From Scolanthus callimorphus (taxonomy: Eukaryota; Cnidaria; Anthozoa; Actiniaria; Edwardsiidae), in contig CM066918.1 in NCBI GenBank assembly GCA_033964015.1, positions 27,735,387-27,799,386 of the forward strand: a stretch of DNA of 64,000 bases, in the 5' to 3' direction. Below are positions 1 to 11,529 of the stretch, piece by piece (the first letter of the stretch is position 1; each line of letters starts with the position of its first letter). Below the pieces are notes generated by a model. That model ran no database searches. It worked only from the letters and a program-made list of their open reading frames with translations, and had not been told where the DNA came from. Made by a program: the position numbers and the translations under genes.

Positions 1-612
1 AATAATCCTCCAGATTAATAGAAAAACCTTTCAAGTGTTAGACAAATGCAATTCTAGGTTGTTTTGACCTGTTATCAAGAGGATGGAATTGGATTGCGAT
101 TTGAACTATTTTCTTGTCAGAGAAGTGGCCAGCGAGCGTGCGAGAGCCCCTTTAAGTACTTAATGCTAGCCTATAAAAGACTGACAGAAAAAACCTCTGC
201 TAGCAGGGAAAAGCGCGCCGCCGCGGGGAAAAAAATTCTCTCGATTTACGGACGTTCGCCGAAGAAGGGGCTGCAAGCAGTCTAGTTGTAGACGGGACAC
301 AAAGAAATGTTTCTTCGCAAGACAAGAAACATTTTGTGTTTCCGAGACACACGCGTGCGATGTTTCCTAGTTTAGCCAATCGGGGAAACATGCAGGACAC
401 AAATGTTGCGCGCTACATGTGTCCTTGTTTAGCCGTAGCTTAAAATAACATGCAATTACCGCAACCTTCTATTTTACGTTCTTTCTTCTTTCAGCTGATG
501 TACTTGGCCGTTTTGCTGCTGAGAAAGCTCCAGAAGAACGAGAATCAATATGGCGGGCATGCATGTCGGCTATCATGGCCCAGAGAGGTCTATCCAAATC
601 GTGATGTAAACG
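1..612. other. Non-coding, no gene seen
   Basis: No reading frame with domain-like composition and no convincing exon is seen on either strand. The stretch around 285-430 has short inverted pieces built from 'gacacaaa' and 'gtgtcc' but no clear element boundaries. Confidence 0.4.
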
Positions 613-1009
613 ACAATAGACCTTTTTCCAAAATGGCCGCCGCAAATTCACATGTCTTAAAATTAAACTGACTGAAAATCAGACACTGACACTAGAAAGA
701 GCATAGTCACATTAGTAATCCTTCAAATTTTCGTTATGCCAAATGCCATGTCGGCTTAGAAAGCAGAGTCTTTAAATTGAAATTTTTACAGAGATTTGTA
801 TGACTGGGGGTATGACGCATACCCCCAGTCATACAAACATCTGTAAATTTTCAAATTTTCAACTTTCGTTTTCTCGGAAGATATTGTATATAATCAAGCG
901 AAATTTTGTAGTTTTACTAAAGTGATGATGTGTGTCCTAGTGCTGGTGTTCATTTTTAACAAAAATAGATTTTAATTTTCGGCGGCCATTTTGGAAAAAG
1001 GTCTATTGT
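613..1009. repeat. TIR element (MITE-like), about 397 bp
   Basis: The left end, acaatagacctttttccaaa, is repeated in inverted orientation at the right end (tttggaaaaaggtctattgt), with 'atggccgccg' continuing the arm inward. Inside lies a second near-perfect hairpin at about 788-844, centred on 'tatgacgcata' with the arm gactgggggtatg. No coding capacity is visible, so this is a non-autonomous inverted-repeat element. Confidence 0.7.
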
Positions 1010-1460
1010 TTTGCGAATAGTACACTATGATGACGCTATAATTTGTGTCACGTAAATCGTAGACTCCACATGTGACTATTTTGACATCAGTTGTTGTTCA
1101 AGTGAGACGCCATGAGAAAATTTCAGGAAGAAAATAATGTGAAACTATTTCGTCAGACGGTGACGGGTTACTTTCGGTTATATTTATACCGCATAGATGC
1201 GAAAAGTTTTTAAATACATCTATATAATATTTTGTTCAGAGAATTTTATTGTTGTTACTGTTTTACGTAATGCTCACCTATTTGTAACAAATTTTAAAAA
1301 CCCTGTATTCAAAATTATGTTGCATTCTATACATTAAAAGCATTCTATATGAAAATACTTAGTATCTGTAGACTCTTCCACTTCGACAGATTTTGCGTTC
1401 TTGCTGACTTATTATAAGCCGATTCCAGCTACAAATGTCATTTTTACGGCTCATTAGCTG

Positions 1461-1674
1461 TATTCACACTAGAGAGGAGTTTCCCGTCTGAGACGAGTTT
1501 CTCGCTTTGAATATATGGTTCCCTGTTCTTCTGTGATCGCGTGAAAACAATATTTTGAAGGAGAAAGTTTAGACAGATAACAAGGAAGTGTTTCTGAGCA
1601 GAATTGACATAAAGCAGGAACGTTTTCTGACGAGAAACTCGTCTTAGACGAGTTTTCCGTCTCTAGTGTGAATA
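1461..1674. repeat. TIR element, 'ttcacactagag' family, copy 1
   Basis: The arms tattcacactagaga.. and ..ctctagtgtgaata are inverted copies, followed inward by repeated gacgagtttctcg/cgagaaactcgtc blocks. A second, diverged member with the same ends lies at 56808-57075 in intron 1 of the intact transporter gene. Confidence 0.7.
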
Positions 1675-1796
1675 TGGCTATTTGCACAAGTACCACATAA
1701 AACAGAGCTGCAGCTCAATACACAGAAGATGTATGAACTAATACGCTGGCCACCACATTTAGCCTTGTAGACATAAATAAAACAGTTTAAACGTTA

Positions 1797-2087
1797 CAGT
1801 CAAAAGACATGAAGCGTGCCCCCCTAGAGTTGAATATTCAATATTCATTATTCCATTATTGATTTCATTATTCAATCCAAAAATGCAATTTTCAATTCAG
1901 TATTTAACATTTTGTAATCTAAATAACTACTCTGGGTGAACAACTGCTTGTTCAGAAACCAAAATTTGAACATTTAACATTTTTAATATTGACTTGAAAA
2001 ATACATTTTTGGATTGAATAATGAAATGAATGGAATAATGAATTGAATATTCGACTCTAGGGGGGCACGCTTCATGTCTTTTGACTG
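1797..2087. repeat. Long-TIR element flanked by TA (Tc1/mariner-type MITE?)
   Basis: The arms begin cagtcaaaagacatgaagcg and end with the inverse, about 50 bp each, running through gtgcccccctagagt. The core is AT-rich and itself repetitive (gaatattcaatattc). TA is present at both outer edges (1795-1796 and 2088-2089), which fits a TA target duplication. No coding sequence. Confidence 0.75.
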
Positions 2088-2293
2088 TAAGAGCTTCACA
2101 TCAACGGCAATACATCGGTCCAATTTTCATGACATTTTCAAGGCTTTCATAAAATGCTTGAGTGGACGAAACCAATTCTCTGCAAATCAAACATCACGCC
2201 GCGCACTTATAATATCAAGCTCAAATTTTCTAGTAGTTTGCGATACTCATTAGTCAAAACAATGGAACTTGCCTATACAGCTGTAGTTGCCTA

Positions 2294-5177
2294 TCAACAT
2301 TTCTCCTCCTTGTTGTAATTTTGGTGCTCGCGGCTGTACTCTTTGTCATGCTTTTTGAAGCACAATGCCGCCTCCAGATCACACTTGCACTTCTCATAGC
2401 CACAGACGGACACCTGTTTACCCGACTTCCAGAAACCTGCGAGATATTTTTCGAAACGAGAACAATCGATTCAATCTCGCCTGCATTCACAGCATACTAT
2501 ATCAAGAAGTACTATCATTTCCTACGAATCCTCACGGGCTACCTGTGATTTTTTAATCTCGGCCCAGGCCCTTTGGCCGAGAAAAAACAATGGCGACCAA
2601 GAAAATAATGTTTGTCGAATATCTGCAAGTTTTGGTGGATTTTCTGTTTATTTTTTTTTTACATGATGCGCTAAAGTATGAGGAAATAATGCTCCCCAAA
2701 TAAGGGGATTCTTTAATAAGGAGATTTTGTAACAAATAAGGGGATTCTTTAATAAGGAGATTTTGTAACGGCGGGAAATCGATATATTGTGGCGAAATGT
2801 TTGATATGCAAACTTTTATTTACATCCAAGCACACGAGTTTTGAAAATACAACAACATCTGCAAGGCTTTAGTAAGTTTTCCTGCTTTTTTCGTTAAATG
2901 AGAAAAACTTACAGACGTTCAAATAGAGCAGATTTCAGATGACTGTCGTGGTACTGTGTCATCACTCTAGGTTTTGTTCAGAATTGATGTAATCACTTTG
3001 CAATTGGTTTCACTACAATTATACATGAAACTTGCTCTATAATGGGATTCCTGACAAGGCAGATTTTGGCGAATTTTTTTCTTGATATAATATATTTTAG
3101 ATTGTGAAGAGCACTTTGTTTGCTATAACAATGTAAAGCGCTTAGAACTATTTAGATATAGGCGCTATATAAATGTTATTGTTATTGTTATTGTTATAGA
3201 TATATTGGAAAACTACGTGAAGACTACGTGCAGATTCTAAGGGGCGGACCATTAGAAATTGGGGGAGGGGAGGGGGGTGGTGGCAATTCCCCCCAAAACA
3301 AATCAAGCAAGGCCAATCCTTCCAAAAAAATGTTTGCAGAGATCCAAGCTAGTAAAAAACATCATACAAATTCCGAAAAAAAAGTCTTGCAGAACCGGAT
3401 CCCCGAAAAAAAAAGAAAGAAAAAGAATTGCCACCCCCTCCTTTCTAATGGTCCACCCCTAACCATAGGTAAATCATTTCTGGGCACAGGACAAATTTTG
3501 ATAGCTCACCGCCGTGCGCAAGAAGTTTGGCATGTTCAACAAGGTAATTGATAAGGTAATTGATCAGTCTTAGGTAGCCTTATGGCTGGTGGGTGCAGTC
3601 ACTTGGAACCACCATTTTGAATAACTGATTCCCTTGACCGAGCTTGTTTTCTTGTTTTTGTCACGAATACCTGAGAAAATGGTCTCATTCCTAGGGAGAT
3701 GGACTAGTTTCTACCTTGTCTATTTTCCAGAGTGCCTAGCAATATGTTTGCGAAAAGTGGCAAGGGTTATACGCATATAGGGAATGGCCATTCCACAGAA
3801 ATGAAACTTACGTTCGCATTTGACTTTCGGTTTCTTGGAGAAACTGTATATTTCGATATAAATCGGATTGTTGCATTTTACTTTCTCGTAGCACTTATCG
3901 TGTACGTAACAGCATCTGAAGAGTAGAAAGACAGAATGGGAGCTAGACAAATCACGACGAAGTGGGGTGGAGTGAGGTGGGTGTGGAGATGGCCATTTTG
4001 AAGGGGCGGCCGAGTCCGTAGGGGTTGCCAAGGCTCGCAAGAACGAAACACAGTTATAAAGTGATGATAAGTAACAAAAATTGTCGCGCCGCCTACGCTG
4101 CTTTGGGTCCCTTATTTGGAGAACGTCCGTAAATGGAAGATAAAAGTCTTTGCCATGCGCGCTTTTACTCACCGCCAAAGTTATTTCGATTCCCTTTTAA
4201 AAAATACCTTAAAAAGCTGGATGTCGCAGTAAAAAACAGCGACAGTGACTTTAGAGCCCGAGAAAGCATTCTCGTACCCAGAGCTCCCCGGCTCGTCACT
4301 TCGCAGGGGAGGCTCTGGGGACATCCATTTGAGGGCCTTCGCTGATTGGCTCATTTTGAACGTTGGAGCATGCGCTGAAAGGTCTTTCTCACAGCGGCTC
4401 TGTATTAAATCTCGCGCATGCGTCAGTGGCTGTCACCAGAGCCTCCCCCGCGAGGTTACGAGTCAGGGAGCTCTGGATAAGAGAATGGGAGTAAAGCTAC
4501 TTAATTTGATCCACGATTGCTTTTATTTAAAAGTTTTTAATGCATCAGTCTCAACTCACAGGTCGATCGCATCCACAGGCTCCCCATGACCACCAAAACC
4601 GCACCAGCAACCATAGCCATTGAAAGCCAGTATCGACTTGTGGGTAACATAGGCCGTAATACTAGCAAACTGTAGTATACTGCGCTTATGGACCCCTAGG
4701 TACAGTATTTTGTGATATAAGTTAGCATGTACCAACCCAATTTTACTCAGTTGGTGAATGGTCGTTCGTAGCTCGCTCTGCAGTGTTTTTTTTTTCGGAC
4801 TGATTTTTTTGGCGCGCGGAATTATTAGAATCTCGCGAAATTCTTAGGGATTCTTAAAATCTCGCAAATTACAGAGGATGCGGTCGGTATGAGAAGCGGA
4901 GGAGAGCAATCATTTGATCGTCTCGATCTCGCACTCGAAAGATTCAGAAAATCCAACACCGATAAATTTTACTTGTGAAGCTTAAATGAAAGAGTGTTAC
5001 ATACGTACGCCCTACGTATGCAAATTGCGGCCACCTCAAAACTCCGCAATATACATTTAACTATTTTGATAAACCAGTGAGGAATAGAATAACACGGTGT
5101 ACTCTACCTTTTAGTTGTCCATTTTGAATCGAGAGAGCACAAGTCACCAAAATGAGCATACAGAGCTTCAACTTCAT
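2294..5177 (-). CDS. Secreted phospholipase A2 (sPLA2), multi-exon
   Basis: sPLA2 enzymes are small secreted, calcium-dependent lipases that cleave the sn-2 ester of phospholipids. Minus-strand exons seen: 5108-5177 (start codon plus hydrophobic signal peptide MKLKLCMLILVTCALS, donor aaaag|gtagag); 4560-4669 (calcium loop GCWCGFGGHGEPVDAIDL); 3812-3915 (active-site helix CCYVHDKCY with the catalytic His-Asp); 2294-2436 (second helix KCKCDLEAALCF with the second catalytic Asp, Cys-rich tail ending KEEKC and TGA). The last three exons join in matching phase (2 then 1). Exon 1 ends in phase 1 while 4560-4669 starts in phase 0, so a short exon between 4.7 and 5.1 kb is missing from my model, or a weaker donor is used. 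All key residues are present. Some cnidarian sPLA2s are venom components and others digestive or housekeeping; the sequence alone does not decide. Introns hold a tandem duplication, one TIR element and one hAT-like MITE. Confidence 0.82.
2565..2770. repeat. Dispersed repeat, copy 1, with 36-bp tandem duplication
   Basis: The segment containing atggcgaccaagaaaataat and atctgcaagttttggt resembles a second copy at about 63535-63720 near the other end of the window. Within it, 2697-2768 is a perfect head-to-tail duplication of a 36-bp unit that starts aaataaggggattctttaat. It lies inside the last intron of the sPLA2 gene. Confidence 0.65.
3240..3460. repeat. TIR element, 'aggggcggacc' ends
   Basis: The left end, aggggcggaccattagaaa, is matched by tttctaatggtccacccct at the right end. 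The interior is purine-rich (ggggaggggggtggtgg) opposite pyrimidine-rich sequence. It sits in the last intron of the sPLA2 gene and has no coding capacity. Confidence 0.75.
4268..4486. repeat. 219-bp hAT-like MITE, copy A
   Basis: TIRs read attctcgtacccagagctcc and, inverted, ggagctctgg(g)tacgagaat. The interior carries cagcggctctgtattaaatc and gttggagcatgcgctgaaag, shared with copies at 33580-33798 and 39460-39680. It lies in the sPLA2 intron between the calcium-loop exon and the active-site exon. Its target duplication is not obvious here, unlike in the other two copies. Confidence 0.85.
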
Positions 5178-7812
5178 TGCACTTTTAAGTTTGCCACAGG
5201 GGTATGCCAAGTCCAACGAAATTAGAAGTATCCCAGCTGAAGACGTCGCATTTATACCTGCTTGATTGCCACTATGAATCCTTGATTTGATTTGCATCAC
5301 GACTAGCTCCTAGAACAAACAGAGCTTTTGTGTTGTGATGCAGTATAAGCAGAACAAATTCAATTCAGTTCACGATCAAAATTAAATAGCAACTCTATGA
5401 CTCTTATGGGCATGACTGGTATTGCCCTCAAGTTTCTCAATCGCTAGATAATCGCATCCAAAAAATGTTATTTTTGAACGTTTTTACGCAAAAAGGTGGA
5501 ATTCCCCCCGATCTGTCTTAGGGCCGCTACTATTTCTACTTTGTACCAAGGAGACCAAGGCTGTGTGTAGATATGATATTCTCAGCTGTTTATTCTGTTT
5601 GACTTGAGACGCCTCCCCGGCCTTATTGAAGAATTGCTCAATAGAAGTCACTGTCTGTTTAACAATCAAACTCACTTTCTGAATATTTCTGTTTAATTGG
5701 TTCACGACAAAAACTAAAATTTAATTTGGAACAATTAAAGGCCCATCGCCAACCACGATCCTTTGCGCGCCAAGGTACATTTTCTCAATAACAGAAAATG
5801 TTCCTTATAGCGATACTCGAAACAAACTTTGCTCCGACGAAGGGCTAACGCTCGAAACGTCAGCAAAACACCATTTTTCCACGGCGTTTAACATAAATCT
5901 CAACCTTGGTTGTTGTTGTTCATGTTCAGGCGTCTCCGCCGACGCAGACCACCTAGTTTTCCCGTAAAACTAGTCATACCACTCGAAACAAACAGTTTTA
6001 ATATTTCCATTTTATGCACTTTTTACCAGATTTTAAAGTTTTTTCAGTGATTCTATCTATTTTCCATTCAAGTTCGTGCGTTATTTCTTTAAAAAAATAT
6101 AAGATATAGCAGTTCAAAACAAAAACACAAGCTCGCAAAGGATGGCGTGGCGGCAGCGGCACGGTCGCGGCGCGGCACAAATTTGTCGCGGCACTTTTCA
6201 CAGTCATACGAAATCCGCTGTAGCTCATCGCACCACAGCGGTCGAGGAAAAACAGTAATCAATCAGAACGAGTTTACATGTCAGAAACTTTTGCAGCAGT
6301 TAAAATAGTAGCCCTCTTTGGCAAATGGTTGGAATAAACTTCATATTCAAACTCCAAACCCAACGCAGTTATGGTCTATAAATTGCTTACAAGCGCCTTA
6401 TTGCGTGTCTGCTAACTTTAGTCGGCGCAGTGACTTCTCTAATTGCGAGAATGATAAAGAAAGAATGTTAAAGTAAATATAACGCTGAAATTTTCACGCT
6501 AGTCTTCAAATTTATTATGTTTCAAAAATTGCACTCCAGAAGACAATACAATTCTTATTGCAGTTTGATGTCCCCGTAGAGATCGTGAAGTTGTCATCAG
6601 TCTCAACAGGCTCGCATGTGAGTTTGTTCGGAAAGTTCTTGAATCTAAGTTCATGACACGTTGTCATGGGGATATGTTGGATCTAATTGCACGGACGGAT
6701 GAATCGAACCACATTTGGTCCTACAGTTTGTCTGCTGTGCAAAGCGTCTACGTGAGGGGTATTGAATGATTCATTTTACGGACATGTTTGATATTTTCGC
6801 AACGATTTCACTTTGTGTTTGCAGAGTTTATGTGGTGTTTTGCACGGCTTGCCTTGTAAACAAACTGGCGGCGGAGACCGTGAAGAGGTCTATTGGGATA
6901 TTAAAACTCGACGTCGTGGAACTTTGGAGTTGTAAGTGAAGTTTGGCTCTCATTTTGAAAATAGCTTAGATCGCCCGAAAGTGTTTCCAGAACAGCTATA
7001 AGTCTTTTCCTGCGTGGCTTTATGTAAGAAGGCCCGGGTCAAATAGTCCGTTGGAGCCACTTTAATACTATTGTAAAGCTATCCACAGGAAACCCACAGT
7101 AAGATAAACGCTATACTTTTTTTCAAAACGAGGCCATTGCATAAAAGGAATCGAAGCTGCCTCGCATTGACAACAAAGAAACATGGCGGTAGCGGCGCTC
7201 GTTGAAAGCGAATAAAGACCGCGAGCTTACTAACAGGTACGTACTTTTAAACGAAATTTTTACCCCTTATACAGCATTCCCTCATGTGCCTATTTTGGCT
7301 AGGTTATCGCGGCAATAAAACGTGCTGACTGTAGACAGTGTAGAATTATGCCGCTCGTGAGACTCGACGAAGTCTTACTCGACTGAGTTTTTTCCGAATT
7401 AATAGAATTCAGAAAGGACGCATTCACACAGTCGAAGCTGTGATATTCGAATGTTTTTAAACTGGCGCTTGCCTGAAATTACATTTTTCTAGTAGTTTGA
7501 GTGTACATGGATTGAAACGGTTATGAAAGGCAGCGAGACGGGGGGGGGGACTATTCTCTGCAGTTCCATAAAGAGAGCTAGGAATTTCCACATGGGAAGA
7601 ATTATTTTAAAAATATGCCAAAGGCTGGGAAACCCAAGTTTGATCTAGCTTTCATTGTCTGATATTGTAATGCACCAGCCTCCCCCCCCCCCCCCCATCC
7701 CCAAGGTAATGATTAAGAATGAATGCACTCCTTTGCCCAACAAATTTAGAAGATAACACAAATGATTTTTACTCGGTGCAAAGAGTCATGTCAATGCTGT
7801 GAAGTAAGGGGC
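5178..7812. other. Intergenic, repeat remnants, possible 5' UTR exon near 7150-7235
   Basis: No coding region is supported. Around 5737-5775 is a fragment (aaaggcccatcgccaacc) of the inverted-repeat element found complete at 14278-14407. At 5835-5920 is 'cgaagggctaacgctcgaaa', a dispersed repeat also seen degenerately near 31275. The stretch at 6140-6235 (gcggcacttttcacagtcat) recurs near 38830 and 47950. At 7235 'actaacag|gtacgt' would make a good splice donor for a non-coding first exon of the WW-like gene; this is inference only. Confidence 0.4.
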
Positions 7813-7816
7813 TGTT

Positions 7817-8443
7817 CATGCAGGGGGGTGAAGGGGTTCTCCGTGATCCGTGATTCACCCGAAATTTGCTCCGTGATTCGTGAAAACAGGAATTAAATTA
7901 TTGCCGTGATCCGTGAAATCTCATGCCCTCGTGACCCGTGATTTTACGGATTTCTCTTGCGTGACTCGTGATTTAAGGCCTAGAGATTCGTGAAACGTGA
8001 AAGCTAGTCATTAGAGACGGACCATTTGGACCTCCTGACTGCTTTTTAGGGAACCTGACGTCCTTATAAATAGATTGGTTTTTTGGTCGGCTATCGCTCG
8101 CTATCTACAACATTAAAATGTATTTTTAAAATTGAGTAAATTTGCTATCAGCAAACAGTAAATAAAATTTTAGCAACCCGTCAGGAAACATAAACACCAA
8201 GTTTTCATTTACTCCTGGACTTTTCCCATTTTTTCAACTTATATTTCCAAATTTGCAAAATTTTCAGTATGCGCCCTCTTGTATGGGCGTATCTGTTCTG
8301 CTTTTCTACTTTTATATAATCGTTTTTTTAATTTTACTTCCGTGATTCGTGAAAAGCGTTTTCATAACTCCGTGATCCGTGAAATAACGAAAAATCGGTC
8401 TGTGATTCGTGATTGCTAGCCCTACTTCACCCCCCTGTTCATG
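7817..8443. repeat. Inverted-repeat element carrying clusters of CGTGATTCGTGA
   Basis: The outer arms catgcaggggggtgaag and cttcacccccctgttcatg bound the segment. Inside, about nine copies of a degenerate ccgtgatccgtga / ccgtgattcgtga motif lie on the same strand. About six are in the left 200 bp and three in the right 100 bp, separated by about 340 bp of AT-rich DNA. No reading frame fits the whole. Confidence 0.65.
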
Positions 8444-8729
8444 TGGAGGTGAGACAGCCTGTTAAAGCAGGCTGGTTTCTGTTGTGTTGTGTCCCCCAGG
8501 GAAGAGAGTGACTCCACGCCCCACCCTTCTCCATGTATGGTAATGTGTGGAAGCTGTGAAAGGAAGCCCAACTCCCAACCGATGGGGCAGTAATGTAGTG
8601 TGAATTCTGTATGAAAGTCCAGCTAATGTGCAAATTAGGGGGGGGGGGATGTAGAGCTGTCAATAATAATAATTATGATTGACTGGTGCATAAACAATAT
8701 TTTATTTTTTCAAATTTGTTCCTGTAGCA

Positions 8730-8843
8730 ATGGCAGCCAGCTTTTGGCAAACAACGAAAGCTAAATCTGGAGAAGTGCTGTTCTACTTCAACTCTGCCAC
8801 TGGGGAGAAAATATGGTCGAACAACTTGCATATAAACACCAAG
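8730..8843 (+). CDS. WW-domain-like first coding exon of an unidentified gene (partial)
   Basis: A clean acceptor (tttgttcctgtag) is followed two bases later by ATG and 38 codons beginning MAASFWQTTKAKSGEV and ending in NTK, where a donor (aag|gtaggg) closes the exon in phase 0. The spacing W...SGEVLFYFNSATGEKIW resembles a WW domain, a short fold that binds proline-rich peptides: first Trp, then Tyr/Phe-Phe-Asn, then second Trp, although the second Trp is not followed by the usual Pro. A 37-nt exon at 10870-10906 (acag|acattc ... atccag|gtgagt) would continue in frame but is weak. I do not recognise the protein. Confidence 0.5.
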
Positions 8844-9605
8844 GTAGGGAAACACTGTTGACTGACAAAATGAAGAAACTCTGATGGCATCCCATTTGGC
8901 CTTGTTCAACTACCTGTACCTCCGCTGCAAATTTATAGCTGTCCAATACCCACTGTGTAATTCCAGTGAATTTCCCCATATGTTGACACTTGAATTAATG
9001 TTTACCCACCCTGGAATTCAATGTTTGGAATTTTGTATTAGGGTACCTCTTTTTCTTTCTGTTCGAATCATGATCTTGAAAGGTTCATATTTTTGGTTGA
9101 ACTTAGCTGGCCTACTGTGTTTCCTTAAAAGTCTTTTGGATGAGACAATCCTGTCTGCCTTGCCTTCACCCCCTAACAAGGTGGAGACTAAAAAAATAAC
9201 CCATTGTGCAACTCTTCACTAGAGTAGGGGATTGTCTCCTGGTGCACTATATTATACTGTAAAACAGCCCACATATTGTAAGCTGCATGGCAGCAATTTT
9301 CGCCATCTATTAAATGCAGCCCGTTAAGACCTCCAACCCCTCACAATGAGAAGAATACCATTTTTTTACCCCAGATTTCCAGGCAGCTCTAGGACCACTC
9401 AGCCTGGAAATTCAGGGGTCCTAATGTTTTTTGGGGGAGGGGGGATTGTCTTGCTTTATTCCAGAATGTGAAAGCCATTCAAATCCTGGAATATGCCCTA
9501 AATTTTTTGCTCTTGTAATATCAAGCATAAAAAAAGAAAACTCAAATGTTGCAATGGCTACTTGTTTATGGATATTATTATAGATAAATTCATTGCTTGA
9601 CTCAT

Positions 9606-9702
9606 GAATTCCATGTTAAATTTCACATGAAAAACAATATCACACAAGCCACGAAGCGACAAGTGAGACATCCTTTTTCAAGTGAAATTTAACATGGAAC
9701 TC
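9606..9702. repeat. Short inverted repeat
   Basis: Left arm gaattccatgttaaatttca and right arm tgaaatttaacatgg face each other around about 55 bp that includes caagccacgaagcgacaag. Probably a foldback remnant; it lies between the WW-like exon and the transposase. Confidence 0.55.
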
Positions 9703-9775
9703 ACTTAGTAGAGTGATAAATTTTCCTTGAATCCCATTAGCAAAAAGATTTGATATTATTTTAGTGAAATAATTG

Positions 9776-9909
9776 ACCATTTCACGATGTTGTGACAACA
9801 ATACCCTGGAGCATCCTGACTCGTTCTGGTGAAGATGGCTTTTGTTTTCAAAACAGACAAGCATTGTTCTAATCCCATTTATGTTGCGTGCGCAACATCA
9901 TGACAATGG
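9776..9909. repeat. TIR repeat with 'aaaacagacaagcattgttc' core, copy 1
   Basis: Ends ccatttcacgatgttg and caacatcatgacaatgg are inverted. The core (ctgactcgttctggtgaaga, aaaacagacaagcattgttc) is repeated closely at 57143-57280, where the arms are better preserved. Confidence 0.75.
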
Positions 9910-11529
9910 CCAATTCGAGCTTTGAACTTTTTTTGTGTGAGGGTAACCTGTTTTTGTGGAATCCAGCTTTCAACCATTGAATTCCGTGTTAAATCTCACT
10001 CGTTTTTAGCCAATCAACATGTGCATAAGAATTGAGCTATGGGATTCTATTATATTTTATAAAAATCCTTAGCCTCTGTGGGTCAACGTTCTTGTTTTTT
10101 TTTTGTCGCCACTTTCGGGGTGTGTGCGTGTAACACATGAAGCCCGCAATGTATTATATTTTGCTGAGCTCCGAATTTTAAGATTACTGAGTTTTCTCTT
10201 CATTTCTTTTCAGTGAGAAAATTTAAGGGAGTAAACAATAAAAAACTTTTTCATCACAAAGTGACGGGTTATTTTCTGGTGAATTTTATACAATGTAACT
10301 CAAAACTATAAAATAATTAATGTCATGATACAAATATATGTTTTTCTTGTACAATATAAGAAACTGCAAAAAAAAGCAGTTTTAGCCTTGGTCCACAACC
10401 TGTACATAGTACAGGGTCCGGTTGCTTGAAAGTGGTTTATCACTAATCCAGGATTAATTACCATGGTGTCTCAATGGTTTTGTTCAGAACTAAACCTGGT
10501 TTAAATTTAATCCACCTTTGAACAACCCGCGCCAGTACTATAATTGTACACATCATTTACCTAGTTACGGTATGTAGAAAAGCTACTGTGTTTTCAAATG
10601 TGTGTTAGACATCTTCCTGCCTTGGTCTGACACCACCAGATGGTGAAAGAGGCCAGGCCTTTTTTTCTATTTTTCCCATACATTCAGAAATGTTGTCGCA
10701 CCACAGGGTATGATAGACTTCCAGGAACCATCAAGAAATGCTTCTGCCTGAAATGCCTTGTTCCGACACATCACCTTAATTTTATATTTCAGTCCAATGT
10801 TAAATAAAGTACAGCGTATATCGATTACATGCATCTGTTGTGTTATTGAGTGGTCATTTTGAGATACAGACATTCAAGGATATCAGAAGTTCAAGGATTT
10901 ATCCAGGTGAGTAGCTTTGCTATATAGAATTTTACAGATACAGTAGTTAATCTCAAACCTCTTTTTAGTTCTCCATAGCTGAATGCGAAGAAACCATTGG
11001 GAATAATTTGAAAGGATGATATTATGATGTGTAATTTGGATCAAAATCAAAGATAACTTTTATAATGCAATTTTTTATAATTCTGTGGAAATTTACAGTT
11101 GAGCACCAGACTCAAATCCTGAAAAAAGTTACACATCCATTTATATCTACTGACTCAAGTGAAACTGTTCTGAGATCTTCATGTATGTTGGAAAGTTTGA
11201 CTGGTGGCTATTTGGCAGTCGGTGCTGTATGTGAGATTCCACAGAATTATGAAAATCATATAGAAATTCGGATAAATCGGGATGACTGTACACCTAGTAT
11301 AGATAATCTCCATTGGGCAGGGATTAGAGGGTGGGCGGGGATTGTCTATCTTGGTTATTTATAAAAGCGCAGACTAACTACATATCCTCTTTATCCTCTG
11401 GGATATAAATGTATATGAAGAAAAACATAAGACGTAAGGCTTTGCAAAACATAAGGCTTTGAAAGTGCATTACAGCTAATGATTGTTCCCATCATGTGTT
11501 GAAACTACCTCTATTTCTAGGTTTTCATG

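Noticed and set aside
3720..4178. 152-codon minus-strand frame read as one protein
   Set aside because: Only 3812-3915 is exon (sPLA2 active site); the rest is intron read-through.
5835..5880. 'cgaagggctaacgctcgaaacg' considered as a hammerhead-like ribozyme core
   Set aside because: It has a GAAA-type word but I could not place a CTGATGA core and three stems around it; kept only as a dispersed repeat.
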